A DNA stretch of 64,000 nt, taken from NCBI GenBank assembly GCA_965603495.1, contig CBFDDF010000003.1, positions 124,001-188,000 of the forward strand, written 5' to 3'. The notes beneath the pieces are model-generated. The model saw only the letters and a program-made list of their open reading frames with translations. It did not search any database and was not told the DNA's origin. The first letter of the stretch is position 1; each line of letters begins with the position of its first letter. The translations under genes and the position numbers were made by a program. Shown in pieces: positions 45,695 to 55,592 of the stretch. This DNA comes from Thiomicrorhabdus sp965603495 (GTDB lineage Bacteria; Pseudomonadota; Gammaproteobacteria; Thiomicrospirales; Thiomicrospiraceae).

Positions 45695-47725
45695 TTAAAT
45701 CTTAAACTGATGAATCAGCTTTTCTAACTTATCTGCAAACCCTTGTAAATCATGCCCGGCTTTTTCAGTATTTTCAGCCCCTAAAGCCGCATCTTCTGTG
45801 ACCGAATGGATTTGACTGATATTCTGATTAATCTCTTGCGCCAACACACTTTGCGCATGCGCGGCATTCGACATTTGCTCACTCATTTTATTAATATCAT
45901 CCATTAGAATGGTGACGGGCTGTAAGGTTTCTTTGGAGGCAGAAATGGCCGCAGAACTGGATCTTGTTGCCTCTAGTCCCGTCTCAACCACGGCAACCGT
46001 TGCCAATGTCGCTTGGCGAATCTTATCGATGATTTGTCCAATTTGTACAGTGGATTGTTGCGTCCTATGCGCCAGACCACGAACCTCATCCGCCACTACG
46101 GCAAACCCTCGCCCATGTTCACCAGCGCGAGCAGCTTCTATAGCGGCATTCAACGATAGTAAATTGGTTTGCTCGGCAATCTCACGAATCACATTCACGA
46201 CCGTACCAATAGATTCACTGTCCAATCTTAACTGCTCAACCGATTCTGACATAGCTGTCATCCCATGAGATAGCTTTTGGATTTCGTTGGCGGTGCCAAG
46301 CACTTTATCACCGCCTTCTTTGACCCGTTCAGCAGCTTGCTGTGTCGCACGTGAAGTATTCTTAGAATGATCTTCAACACTCTTGGATTTACTGGTCATT
46401 TCAATCATCGAGCTCGATAATAGACCCGTAGAAGACAATTGGCGCTGCGTGCCTTCCTTGGCTTGCTGAGTAATGCCGAGTAATTTGTTAGAAGATACTT
46501 CCAGTTGTTCAACGGTATGAGAAACTTCTGTTAGCATGGTGTGAATCTTAATCACAAAATCATTGAAATAGCCGGCAAGCGCGCCCATTTCATCCTGACT
46601 TTTCACAGGTAAACGTCGAGTTAAATCGCCCTGCCCTTTGGAAATGTCTTTCATAGCGTCTGCAATTTCGTTAATTGGCTTAACCACCGCGTCCGTCACT
46701 CGACGTGAAACCATCATGCCTGTAAGCTGACCGATGAAAGATAAAGTCAATAAAATAATGATGTTATTCAAACTACTGCTCAACAGCTTTTCACTTTCTT
46801 GGGTCATCTCTGTAACCGCTTTTTGTGATGAGCCTGTTAATCTGTCTTCTAGCTCAGTAAATATAGGCGCTACTTCAGTTTGTAACAGCCAAGTATCCAT
46901 GCGCCATTTATCGCCCTGATGTATCCCTTTCAGCACCATATAATGCTCTCGGTAAGACTGATATAGGGTTTGTACTTTTTCAATACCTTCCTCTTCTTCA
47001 AAAGTCAGTTCAACGTCCGTCTGCCTTACAATTTTTTCGGAAAGCGTTTCAATCAAATCCAAATAGTTCTCAGTCATTTCTGCCATAGAATCATTTCTAA
47101 ATGCAACATAACCTCGTAAACTACTCATGACATTCAACCAAGCTTTCTGGAGCTGTAAAACATCCGTTACGAGATCTTGTCTATCACTGGAGAGATTATC
47201 CAATTCTGAGTTCACCATCATATTGATGGTCTGTTGCATACCCGTCGCTAGATTTAGCATGTTTTTATTGACGTAAGCAAATGCCGGAAATTTATTACTG
47301 CGATTTGCTTGCAGGGCTTTAATTTGTTCAACTAAAGCCGGCAATTTATCTAGGCTTGCCTCTATATGTAGGTAATTTTGTGCTTGTTCGTTAGATTCGA
47401 CATTTTTCAACTGCCAATTTGATTGCGTATCTTTTAACATTTGTTTGACAGTTGCCATGCCTGCATCATATTTTTCAATCATTTTTGTATCATTGGTTGA
47501 AATATACATACTCAACGCATTCATACTCTTTTCAAGTAAAAATGCCATCTCCGTCGCCTCAACTGCAATGGGCTGTTTTTCATTCACAATCGTCGCAACA
47601 CCAGACCGCACGACTGCCAGATTAACTGCAGCTTGAATGGTAATAATGGCTAACACCACCCAAATAACGCCAAAACCAAAACGCATTTTTTGTTTGATGG
47701 TTAATTTTCTTAAAAATTTATTCAT
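45695..47725 (-). CDS. Methyl-accepting chemotaxis protein
   Basis: Inner-membrane chemoreceptor (about 676 aa). It has a membrane helix near residues 12-33, a long helical periplasmic sensor region, a second helix near 320-340, a HAMP domain (VVKPINEIADAMKDISKGQG, DLTRRLP) and a signalling domain with hairpin tip REIAEQTNLLSLNAAIEAAR. The start is ATG 47725 (MNKFLRK) or three codons earlier. Its ligand is unknown. It is followed by a palindrome-based terminator and has no che genes nearby. Confidence 0.93.
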   Translation of the reverse strand: MNKFLRKLTIKQKMRFGFGVIWVVLAIITIQAAVNLAVVRSGVATIVNEKQPIAVEATEMAFLLEKSMNALSMYISTNDTKMIEKYDAGMATVKQMLKDTQSNWQLKNVESNEQAQNYLHIEASLDKLPALVEQIKALQANRSNKFPAFAYVNKNMLNLATGMQQTINMMVNSELDNLSSDRQDLVTDVLQLQKAWLNVMSSLRGYVAFRNDSMAEMTENYLDLIETLSEKIVRQTDVELTFEEEEGIEKVQTLYQSYREHYMVLKGIHQGDKWRMDTWLLQTEVAPIFTELEDRLTGSSQKAVTEMTQESEKLLSSSLNNIIILLTLSFIGQLTGMMVSRRVTDAVVKPINEIADAMKDISKGQGDLTRRLPVKSQDEMGALAGYFNDFVIKIHTMLTEVSHTVEQLEVSSNKLLGITQQAKEGTQRQLSSTGLLSSSMIEMTSKSKSVEDHSKNTSRATQQAAERVKEGGDKVLGTANEIQKLSHGMTAMSESVEQLRLDSESIGTVVNVIREIAEQTNLLSLNAAIEAARAGEHGRGFAVVADEVRGLAHRTQQSTVQIGQIIDKIRQATLATVAVVETGLEATRSSSAAISASKETLQPVTILMDDINKMSEQMSNAAHAQSVLAQEINQNISQIHSVTEDAALGAENTEKAGHDLQGFADKLEKLIHQFKI

Positions 47726-47753
47726 AATGAGCAACTTGTTATTTTTTTGACAG

Positions 47754-48017
47754 TTAACACGACAATAGCAATATAAAGGCCACTAAAGCAAGATCTCTAA
47801 AACAGAGGTAAATTAGTTTGTATCTCATACCCAATAAATTAATAAAACGATTGATAGAGATTGGATAAAATCGTTCATTAAGCGTTGATAAGTTCGCCCC
47901 AGATAAATCCTTGTAAAGGCTAATCATAAGCAGGCAAGTCACGATAAGTGAAGGGTTAGGGGATTTTCCTAAGCTTTTTGCGGTTAACGTCGCGAACTTT
48001 TCATAAACGATATTCAT
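47754..48017 (-). CDS. Small hypothetical protein, possibly a decayed gene
   Basis: An 87-aa frame between the chemoreceptor and the dehydrogenase genes. I do not recognise it. The first 20 residues (NIVYEKFATLTAKSLGKS) faintly resemble the start of low-affinity iron permease family proteins. After that the similarity fades, and other frames carry hydrophobic stretches, which would fit a frameshifted remnant. There is no good ribosome binding site. It could be non-coding. Confidence 0.25.
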   Translation of the reverse strand: MNIVYEKFATLTAKSLGKSPNPSLIVTCLLMISLYKDLSGANLSTLNERFYPISINRFINLLGMRYKLIYLCFRDLALVAFILLLSC

Positions 48018-48051
48018 GTGACAAAAACACACCTTAAACTTTGGATTTTAT

Positions 48052-48843
48052 TTAACGCACAGGATAGTTGCCACGAGCGATCAGCCCGCCATCAATAGTG
48101 AGAATACTACCCGTCATCCAAGCGGTGGCATCGGATAATAGATAAGCGGTGGCTTCGCCCATTTCTTCGGTAGTGCCGTAACGACCTGCTGGCATGGTTG
48201 CTTGCCACTTTTTCGCCATTTCAGGCTTCAGTAAAATCGCCTCGGTACGCTCCACCGGAACAACACCCGGCGCTAATACATTGACTCTAATCTGATATTG
48301 CCCCCACTCTATCGCTTGGACTTTACTAATAGCATCTAAACCTGCTTTTGAGGCAGCATAGGCAGAAAACCATTCACAAGTCGCTTGGCCGTGAATACTA
48401 CTATTATTGACGATTGCACCCGCTTGCTTGGCATCAATACAGGCCTGTGCAAACGCATTGCTTAGCTGATAAGGCGCATGCAGGTTCACATTTAAGGTTT
48501 CAGAGAACTGCTTACCGAATGGATCTTTCAAAGCAGTGACTTTAGAGACGATGCCTGCATTATTCACCAAACCATCTAAGCCAGAAAAAATTGACCAGGC
48601 CTGGTTGAAAAAATCAGATAAGGACGCAAGTTCTCTAAAATCACATTGTAAGATACTGACTTGCGAGCCTGAGTCTAAAGCGATCGATTCTACCGCTTTA
48701 AGTGTTTGTTCAATTCCTGCTTGATTACGATTGTAATGTAAAACGAGATGACAGCCTTCTCGCGCCAGCACTTTCGCCATACCGGCACCGATGCCACTTG
48801 AAGCCCCGGTAATGAGCACTCTTTTACCTTTTAAGCCTTTCAT
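48052..48843 (-). CDS. Short-chain dehydrogenase/reductase
   Basis: Classical SDR (263 aa) with the NAD(P)-binding ITGASSGIGAGMA, LVNNAGIVS and the catalytic YAASKAGLDA plus the upstream serines in NNSSIHG. The C-terminal MTGSILTIDGGLIARG is typical. The substrate cannot be inferred; members range from FabG-like to sugar dehydrogenases. It lies 45 bp after murG on the same strand, where murC would be expected. An exact palindrome copy at 48594-48605 encodes NQAW. Confidence 0.87.
   Translation of the reverse strand: MKGLKGKRVLITGASSGIGAGMAKVLAREGCHLVLHYNRNQAGIEQTLKAVESIALDSGSQVSILQCDFRELASLSDFFNQAWSIFSGLDGLVNNAGIVSKVTALKDPFGKQFSETLNVNLHAPYQLSNAFAQACIDAKQAGAIVNNSSIHGQATCEWFSAYAASKAGLDAISKVQAIEWGQYQIRVNVLAPGVVPVERTEAILLKPEMAKKWQATMPAGRYGTTEEMGEATAYLLSDATAWMTGSILTIDGGLIARGNYPVR
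48594..48605. repeat. Palindrome ACCAGGCCTGGT, exact copy
   Basis: Exact copy within the SDR gene, in the NQAW frame. Confidence 0.9.
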
Positions 48844-48888
48844 AGAATTCTCCCAAAAACCTTCTCTAAAGGTTTATCTAGCATTCGC

Positions 48889-49950
48889 TTAATCGTTGAT
48901 GATACTAACCAATCGTTCGACAATTTTTTCAGTCGCTTTGGTTTCAGCCTGCGCTCGAATACTTTGCGAGGCTAAAGCTCTTTTCTCTGAATCCTGACAC
49001 CACTCGGTTAAGTGCTTTGCCAACAATTGTGGCGTTAAATCGGACTGCTGAATGATTTCGCCACCACCAATTTTCTGCAATGCCATCGCATTCGCGGTTT
49101 GATGGTCATCGACGGCATGCTGATAAGGCACCATAATCGCAGGGCGTGCTGAGGCCATCAACTCACTGACAGTCAAAGCTCCTGAACGGCATAACACCAT
49201 ATCGGCAGTCGCATAGGCCTTGAGCATATCATCAATAAAGGGCACAACATTGGCACGCATCCCAGTGGCTTGATAAGCTTGATTAGCACGCTCCAGTGTT
49301 TTGCCTCCCGCTTGATGCGTAATGACCGGACGATCATTTTCCGCCATTAAAGCCAAAGCCTGAGGAAGTATTTCATTCAAAGCCAAGGCACCTCGGCTAC
49401 CACCTAATACCAATAAATGACAAGGCTGGGTGTTTTCAACCGCGGGTAAAGACTCTAACCCCGCTCTAACCGGATTACCGATGGTGACGACATTTTTACC
49501 TTTAAGGGTTTCTGGCGGAAAAGCTGTGATGACCAATCGAGCAAATGGCGCAAGCAGCTTATTGGTTAAGCCTGGAATGGCATTTTGCTCATGCAATACC
49601 AATGGAATGCCTAGCGATTTAGCCGCTAATCCGCCTGGTCCGCAGACAAACCCACCCATACCTAAAACTAAATCCGGTTGCTCTTGTTTAATAATCTGTT
49701 TGGCCTGTAACCATGCTCGAGAGACATTAAGCGGCGCCTTTAACCAGCCTAACAGACCATTACCTCTTAAGCCTTTGATACTGATGGCATGAAAAGGAAT
49801 ATTGGCTTTCTCCACCCAAGTGACTTCCATCCCGCCTAGGGTACCCATCCAAACGACTTTTACGCCTTGTGCTTTAAGGGCTTCGGCCAAAGCGATACCT
49901 GGAAAGACATGCCCTCCGGTCCCGCCCGCCATAATCAGTACTTTACTCAT
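48889..49950 (-). CDS. murG: Lipid II synthase MurG
   Basis: GT28 glycosyltransferase that adds GlcNAc to lipid I at the inner face of the membrane (about 353 aa). The N-terminal LIMAGGTGGHVFPGIALAE, GMGGFVCGPGGLAAKSLGIP, HEQNAIPGLTNKLLA and LVLGGSRGALALN are clear. ATG 49950 is chosen; a GTG three codons earlier lies too close to the AAGGA site. It is the last gene of the continuous dcw block. MurC should follow in a typical cluster but lies about 47 kb away. Confidence 0.95.
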   Translation of the reverse strand: MSKVLIMAGGTGGHVFPGIALAEALKAQGVKVVWMGTLGGMEVTWVEKANIPFHAISIKGLRGNGLLGWLKAPLNVSRAWLQAKQIIKQEQPDLVLGMGGFVCGPGGLAAKSLGIPLVLHEQNAIPGLTNKLLAPFARLVITAFPPETLKGKNVVTIGNPVRAGLESLPAVENTQPCHLLVLGGSRGALALNEILPQALALMAENDRPVITHQAGGKTLERANQAYQATGMRANVVPFIDDMLKAYATADMVLCRSGALTVSELMASARPAIMVPYQHAVDDHQTANAMALQKIGGGEIIQQSDLTPQLLAKHLTEWCQDSEKRALASQSIRAQAETKATEKIVERLVSIIND

Positions 49951-50065
49951 TGAAGTCACTGTCCTTATTGTGTCATGTGTTATCTAGTGTGTTTTGTGGC
50001 ATATCGCCTAAGGAGCAGCTTGGTTGGTCTTTAGCAAGCCCTACAAGTTTGAGCAAACTTAGCCC

Positions 50066-51319
50066 TTATGACGATGTTTTTTTAATGGTTAGCGCTCTAT
50101 GGCGCTTCGCCTTACCGGTTGATGTTCTTGTTTTGGACGGTGTGACAGTCGGCTCTTCAACCTCAGCTTCCGGTTCTACTACACGCTTTTCTCGTGGATG
50201 AAACCGGCTTTCATAATCGACTCTAAAGACGACGGCTAACGCAACAGACAATAACAATACACTACTGCCGCCATAACTCATAAAGGGTAGCGTCAACCCT
50301 TTGGTTGGAAAGGCGCCTAGATTGACCCCCATATTAATCCCCGCCTGGAGAATAATCCAAATACCAATCCCATAAGCCACCATGCCACCAAAGAAGTGAT
50401 TGACCTCAATGGCCTTACGCCCAATGCTAAAGAGGCGATGCAAAATCGCAAGATAGAGTAGCACCAAAAACACCACACCGACGAAACCAAACTCTTCGCC
50501 AAAGATAGAAAATAGAAAATCGGTGTGGGCATCTGGCAAATAAAGCAACTTTTGGATACTGCCACCCAGTCCCGTTCCAATCCAATGACCACTACCAGAG
50601 GCTATCAATGCCTGGGTTAACTGATAACCTGCTCCAAAGGGATCTTGCCAAGGATCAAGAAAGCTACTAACACGTGCCATACGATATTCAGAAGTGACGA
50701 CCAGAACCACTAAAATGATTACCATCGGAAAGACGGTTAATGCAAAGTAACGCCAAGGCGCTCCTGCAATCAACAGCATGCCTGTGATCATAATGGCGAT
50801 GACAAACGTACTGCCGTAATCTGGCTCTAACAATAACAAAATGGCCATCACACCAAACGGTAACGCTAAACGAATGACCGCTTCAAAACTCTCTTTTACA
50901 GCCAAAGCGTGACGATCTAGATAGCCCGCCATAAAGACAACAATGGCTAACTTCATAAATTCTGAAGGTTGAAAGTTCATAAACACCAGTGGTAACCAGC
51001 GTTTACTACCATTGATTTCCCGCCCGAAAATTAAAACCGCAATCAGTAATAGTATTGCAAACAGGAATATTTTCCCACGATGCGTCTCCCAAAAAGAGAG
51101 GGGGATTTGAAATACGATATAGGCGGCAATGCCGCCCAACCCCATTGAAATCATTTGACGAATAAAATAGTGGTCAGGTCTGCCAAAACGTTGTTCACTG
51201 ATGGCCACCGAACTGGAGGCGACCATCATCAAGCCAATGACCATCAACATCGTAACCAAGCCCAGTAGCCAATAATCCATCGGCCACTGTTTACTATTTT
51301 CTCGCCAGCGCGCTATCAT
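50066..51319 (-). CDS. ftsW: Septal peptidoglycan polymerase FtsW
   Basis: SEDS-family lipid II glycosyltransferase (417 aa) with about ten membrane helices, working with FtsI at the septum. It has DYWLLGLVTMLMVIGLMMV at the N-terminus, FQPSEFMKLAIV, LLLEPDYGSTFVI (the catalytic aspartate region) and GLTLPFMSYGGSSVL. ATG 51319 overlaps the murD stop (ATGA). The frame opens further upstream, inside murD. A basic 50-residue C-terminal tail is somewhat longer than usual. Confidence 0.94.
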   Translation of the reverse strand: MIARWRENSKQWPMDYWLLGLVTMLMVIGLMMVASSSVAISEQRFGRPDHYFIRQMISMGLGGIAAYIVFQIPLSFWETHRGKIFLFAILLLIAVLIFGREINGSKRWLPLVFMNFQPSEFMKLAIVVFMAGYLDRHALAVKESFEAVIRLALPFGVMAILLLLEPDYGSTFVIAIMITGMLLIAGAPWRYFALTVFPMVIILVVLVVTSEYRMARVSSFLDPWQDPFGAGYQLTQALIASGSGHWIGTGLGGSIQKLLYLPDAHTDFLFSIFGEEFGFVGVVFLVLLYLAILHRLFSIGRKAIEVNHFFGGMVAYGIGIWIILQAGINMGVNLGAFPTKGLTLPFMSYGGSSVLLLSVALAVVFRVDYESRFHPREKRVVEPEAEVEEPTVTPSKTRTSTGKAKRHRALTIKKTSS

Positions 51320-52701
51320 AAAAAGGATTGAGAACCGTCTGAAATCAAATCGGCATAACACTCTTGGACGAGCTGACCATAAATATCACCCCGTTGAGCA
51401 TAGTTGGCGAACTGATCAAAACTGGCACAAGCAGGTGAAAACAACACACAATCATCAGCTGATACTAATGACTTCGCTAAATTAACCGCTTGCTGCAAAT
51501 CTGCTACACATGTCACTGTCAAGCCTTGTAGAGCCTCTGCAATCTGTTGCTGATCTCGACCAAATAAGATGGTATGTCGACAAAAACCCTCGACCGCTGG
51601 ACGCAATCCTGAAAAATCTGCATCCTTACCCACGCCACCGGCAATCAAAACCAATTGACCCACCGTTTGCCCAGCAATGCTTTCTATGGCGGTTAGGGTC
51701 GCACCCACATTTGTGCCTTTGGAATCATTAATCCATGAAATCCCTTCATAACAACCGACCAATTGAGTTCTGTGAGGAAGACCGTCAAAGGTTTTAAGCA
51801 CCCATGCGAACTGTTCAGCGGTGACATTAAACGGCTTACATAACGCCATCATCGCTAAGGCGTTGAGCTGATGATGATGCCCTCTAAGCTTCATATCAGA
51901 AACGGCCACCAACGGCGTGCTACCAAAACCCAACCAGGCCTGTTCATTTTTATCACCAGCTTCCGCAGGAGCGACTTTAATCAATCCATAATCGCTGTCA
52001 GAGTGAATAAAGTCTTCGCTGATGCCAAAATGATTGATTTGCGCGTGATGAATCATACCCAAGGTGCTAAAACCTTCCGGTAATATCGCCCATTCTGAAT
52101 TCGCAAAAACTTTGGTTTTCGCTTGAATATAAGCTTCTAAATCGGCGTAACGATCCATGTGATCTTCTGAAATATTCAGTACGGTTGCCGAAACGGTATT
52201 CAAAGAATAGGTGGTTTCTAATTGAAAACTCGACAACTCAAGGACATAAGCATCATATTCATTCTCATCCATCAATAAATCCAATACCGGCTCACCGATA
52301 TTACCGCCCACTGCGACTTGATAACCTGCTGCTTGTAGCGCCATACCCGTCATAGTGGTGACCGTGCTTTTGCCGTTTGAGCCTGTAATCGCAACCACAG
52401 GCACGCCGACCGCTCGAGCAAACAGCTCGACATCGCCAATAACTTGTTTACCGAGTTTTTTAAGCGCTACCACCCATGGCTCTAACTTAGAGATTCCCGG
52501 ACTCAAAACGATGGTTTCAAACTGACTGTACCAAGTCGTTGGAATCGAGCCCAAAGCAAATTCTATATGCGGAAAATCGGCTTGTAAAACTTCAATATCT
52601 AAACTTTCACGGGTATCAAACGCCAAGCAGACCTCGCCCTGCGCTTCAAAATAGCGTAAAACAGATTGTCCAGTAATACCTAAACCCGCGACTAAATACA
52701 T
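51316..52701 (-). CDS. murD: UDP-N-acetylmuramoylalanine--D-glutamate ligase
   Basis: Mur ligase adding D-Glu (461 aa). It has VAGLGITGQSVLRYF at the N-terminus, the ATP loop AITGSNGKSTVTTMTG near residue 110, the metal/carbamate region NISEDHMDRY and NDSKGTNVGATL. It lies between mraY and ftsW in the dcw operon. A one-mismatch palindrome copy at 51933-51944 encodes EQAW. Confidence 0.95.
   Translation of the reverse strand: MYLVAGLGITGQSVLRYFEAQGEVCLAFDTRESLDIEVLQADFPHIEFALGSIPTTWYSQFETIVLSPGISKLEPWVVALKKLGKQVIGDVELFARAVGVPVVAITGSNGKSTVTTMTGMALQAAGYQVAVGGNIGEPVLDLLMDENEYDAYVLELSSFQLETTYSLNTVSATVLNISEDHMDRYADLEAYIQAKTKVFANSEWAILPEGFSTLGMIHHAQINHFGISEDFIHSDSDYGLIKVAPAEAGDKNEQAWLGFGSTPLVAVSDMKLRGHHHQLNALAMMALCKPFNVTAEQFAWVLKTFDGLPHRTQLVGCYEGISWINDSKGTNVGATLTAIESIAGQTVGQLVLIAGGVGKDADFSGLRPAVEGFCRHTILFGRDQQQIAEALQGLTVTCVADLQQAVNLAKSLVSADDCVLFSPACASFDQFANYAQRGDIYGQLVQECYADLISDGSQSFL
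51933..51944. repeat. Palindrome variant ACCAGGCCTGTT (11/12)
   Basis: One mismatch to the repeated 12-mer, inside murD. Confidence 0.6.
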
Positions 52702-52775
52702 GTATTGATTCCTTACTTTCTCAATGAGAGCTTATATGATCTTTATGAACCATTTTCTAGGTTCGTTTCGTACAA

Positions 52776-53858
52776 CTATCGAAGTTTTAAACTCGCTAAA
52801 CCAACCAATACTAAAATAATCGTAATGACCCAAAAGCGTACAATGACTTGTGATTCATGCCAGCCTTTCTGCTCGTAATGATGATGTAACGGTGCCATTA
52901 AAAAGATGCGTTTCTTTCTGAGTTTATAAGAGCCGACCTGCAAGATCACCGAGACCGTTTCAGCTACAAAAATACCACCCATAATAAATAGTACCAACTC
53001 TTGTTTAACAGCAATCGCCATACCGCCTAAAGTCGCCCCAATTGCTAAAGAACCGACATCCCCCATAAAGACTTGTGCCGGATGGGCATTGAACCATAAG
53101 AATCCGAGACCTGCACCAACGAGCGCGCCAGCAAGAATGGTCAGTTCACCCACGCCTGGAATGTATGGGATATTCAGGTAATCCGAAAAATACACATGCC
53201 CTGAAAGATATGCAAACACGCCCAAGGCACCCGAAATCATCACCGTCGGCATTATCGCCAGACCATCCAAACCATCGGTTAAATTAACTGCATTCGAGGT
53301 GCCGACAATCACCAGATAACTCAATAAAATAGTCCAAGCGCCTAAGTGAATGACGGTGTCTTTCATATACGGAATCAACAGATCCGTTTCTGCCGGTACC
53401 GTCGCTAGACGGAACATGGCATAAGCGGTGGCAAAACCGATAATCGATTGCCATAAAAATTTGGTGCGTGAACGCATGCCTTCAGGGTCTTTGTAAACGA
53501 CCTTCATATAATCATCAATAAAACCAATCACACCAAAGCCCAGCATAGAGAGCGTAATCACTAACAGATAATGGTTAGTTAAGTCCCCCCACAACACCAC
53601 CGCCATGGCAACTGAAAACAGAATCATGGTACCTCCCATTGTGGGCGTACCGGCTTTGACTAAATGGGTTTGTGGACCATCTTGGCGAATTGATTGACCT
53701 ACTTTTAAACGTGTTAACCACCGAATCATCGCTGGTCCGACCATAAAGGAAAGAATTAAAGCGGTCAACACACTCATAATGGCGCGCATAGTAATATAAC
53801 TAAATACGCCAAAACCAGAAATATACTGTTGTAGATATTCCGTTAGATAGATCAACAT
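52776..53858 (-). CDS. mraY: Phospho-N-acetylmuramoyl-pentapeptide transferase
   Basis: Ten-helix inner-membrane enzyme (360 aa) forming lipid I. Conserved are GTPTMGGTMIL, the aspartates in GFIDDYMKVV, NAVNLTDGLDGLA, WFNAHPAQVFMGDVGSLAIG and the C-terminal FLMAPLHHHYEQKGWHESQV. The length and order within the dcw cluster (murF-mraY-murD) are standard. Confidence 0.97.
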   Translation of the reverse strand: MLIYLTEYLQQYISGFGVFSYITMRAIMSVLTALILSFMVGPAMIRWLTRLKVGQSIRQDGPQTHLVKAGTPTMGGTMILFSVAMAVVLWGDLTNHYLLVITLSMLGFGVIGFIDDYMKVVYKDPEGMRSRTKFLWQSIIGFATAYAMFRLATVPAETDLLIPYMKDTVIHLGAWTILLSYLVIVGTSNAVNLTDGLDGLAIMPTVMISGALGVFAYLSGHVYFSDYLNIPYIPGVGELTILAGALVGAGLGFLWFNAHPAQVFMGDVGSLAIGATLGGMAIAVKQELVLFIMGGIFVAETVSVILQVGSYKLRKKRIFLMAPLHHHYEQKGWHESQVIVRFWVITIILVLVGLASLKLR

Positions 53859-53938
53859 CGTTTTAATCCTTTATGACTAAGTCAATTGGGTTGCTCACAA
53901 CCCTTATTATTTTTATATTTAAGTAACGGCATCAACCG

Positions 53939-55573
53939 TTATTTTGAAACCTGTTCAATCACTGCTTGAGTCACGCGCTCCATCTGCGCACTGCGTGAAC
54001 CTTTCACCAAGACATTCGCTTGAGCATTCTGCTGTGATTGCTGTGTTAAAAGTCTAATCAATTCTGCTGAAAGCACTGCATGACTATCGAAATAAGCCCC
54101 CTGTGGACCAAAGAGCGACGCCATATTCTGAGTCGCTAGACCATAAGTGAATAAGAAATCTACGCCTTGTTGTTTGGCATATTCAGCAATCTCTTCATGG
54201 GCTGATAAAGCCGTTGCGCCCAATTCTGCCATCGCTCCTAAACATAAGATTGCCAGGCCTGGTAAGCTTGTGAGAGCATCAATACCTGCCTTAACCGAAG
54301 CGGGATTGGCATTATAACTGTCATCAATCAGCCAACCCGTCTTGATTGCTTGTTTTTGCAATCGGCCTGAAACGCCATTGAAAGCCTCCAGGCCTGGTTG
54401 AATTTGTGGCCAACTTAATCCGGCATTCAAGGCAACCGCCACACAAGCCGCAGCATTGAGGGCATTATGATGACCTAAAACCGGCATTTCAACCGTTTTT
54501 TTCTGACATTGAATACTTGGGTCTAAGCTTGATGTAAAGTGTAAGTCAAAGCGGATGCCTGAATCAGTGACCTTAAAATGACTCACCCGCACATCCGCGT
54601 CACGACTTGCCTCAGATTCCGTCCCGAAACTCACGACCTTTGTAACACCTAAAGTAGCGGTAATAGTTAACCAATCCGCATACCCTGGCGAATCACAATT
54701 GATAACGGCAACGCCTTGCATTAAATCGCTCTTGTTAGAATCACCCTTCGCAGCAATTCGTTGATTTAAGCCCTGGAAGATTTCACCTTTGGTGTCAATC
54801 ACGCCCTGTAAACTGCCAAACCCTTCCAAATGCGCGCCAGAGGCATTATTAATCAAAGCAATATCCGGCAAGGCAAGATGCGTAAGGTAAGCGATTTCTA
54901 AAGGGTGATTCGCACCCATTTCAATAATAGCGTATTCATGTTCTGGACGAAGATCCAGCAGGGTTCTCGGCACACCAAAATCATTATTCAAATTACCTTC
55001 AGTTGCCAACGTTTTGCCGACTTGCTGAAAAATCTCTAACAACATTGTCTTAGTCGTGGTTTTGCCGTTACTTCCGGTAATGGCAATCAGTTTTTTCAGA
55101 GGCATTTGCAGCCGATGCCACTTGGCAAACAAGCCCAAAGCAATCCGAGTATCCTCTACCAAAACACCTGGCACACTCAACTCCTGTGATTCGGGTAATT
55201 CAGAGATTAATACGGCGACGGCCCCTAGTTGAATCGCCTGTTTGATAAACTGATGGCCATCAAAATGCTCGCCTTTAATGGCAATATACAATGCCCCTGC
55301 TTTGAGGGTACGCGTATCCGTACTGATGCTGGTAAAATGAACAGGATGCTCAGCGTCCACAATACCGATCAAATCACCGTCGACACTCAGACATAAATCT
55401 GCCAATGTCCAACTAAACGATTTTACATTGTCGCCTGCAGGTGTTTGCGCTTGAAGTTTGCTCTGCATCCGTTGGTTTCCTTCCGCCGCTTGAGATGAAT
55501 TTACTTGGTTTTGTAATCGGCCGACCAAGTCCTCTGGGGAGAGTGTTTTGTGATCGTTTTCTTTATTTTTCAT
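53939..55573 (-). CDS. murF: UDP-MurNAc-tripeptide--D-alanyl-D-alanine ligase with N-terminal extension
   Basis: Mur ligase that adds D-Ala-D-Ala (544 aa from the chosen start, versus about 450 usual). Family motifs are AITGSNGKTTTKTMLLEIF, EMGANHPLEI and DDSYNANPASVKAGIDAL. About 50 polar, Gln/Asn-rich residues precede the normal N-terminus (SWTLADLCLSVDGDL) and have no known role. The frame is open into murE, but GGAG nine bases before ATG 55573 supports this start, 19 bp after the murE stop. Two one-mismatch palindrome copies lie inside (54252-54263, 54387-54398). Confidence 0.93.
   Translation of the reverse strand: MKNKENDHKTLSPEDLVGRLQNQVNSSQAAEGNQRMQSKLQAQTPAGDNVKSFSWTLADLCLSVDGDLIGIVDAEHPVHFTSISTDTRTLKAGALYIAIKGEHFDGHQFIKQAIQLGAVAVLISELPESQELSVPGVLVEDTRIALGLFAKWHRLQMPLKKLIAITGSNGKTTTKTMLLEIFQQVGKTLATEGNLNNDFGVPRTLLDLRPEHEYAIIEMGANHPLEIAYLTHLALPDIALINNASGAHLEGFGSLQGVIDTKGEIFQGLNQRIAAKGDSNKSDLMQGVAVINCDSPGYADWLTITATLGVTKVVSFGTESEASRDADVRVSHFKVTDSGIRFDLHFTSSLDPSIQCQKKTVEMPVLGHHNALNAAACVAVALNAGLSWPQIQPGLEAFNGVSGRLQKQAIKTGWLIDDSYNANPASVKAGIDALTSLPGLAILCLGAMAELGATALSAHEEIAEYAKQQGVDFLFTYGLATQNMASLFGPQGAYFDSHAVLSAELIRLLTQQSQQNAQANVLVKGSRSAQMERVTQAVIEQVSK
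54252..54263. repeat. Palindrome variant GCCAGGCCTGGT (11/12)
   Basis: One mismatch at the first base; the inner 10-mer CCAGGCCTGG is exact. Located in murF. Confidence 0.65.
54387..54398. repeat. Palindrome variant TCCAGGCCTGGT (11/12)
   Basis: One mismatch at the first base; the inner 10-mer is exact. Located in murF, 135 bp from the previous copy. Confidence 0.65.
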
Positions 55574-55592
55574 TTGTTGATTTCTCCATAGC

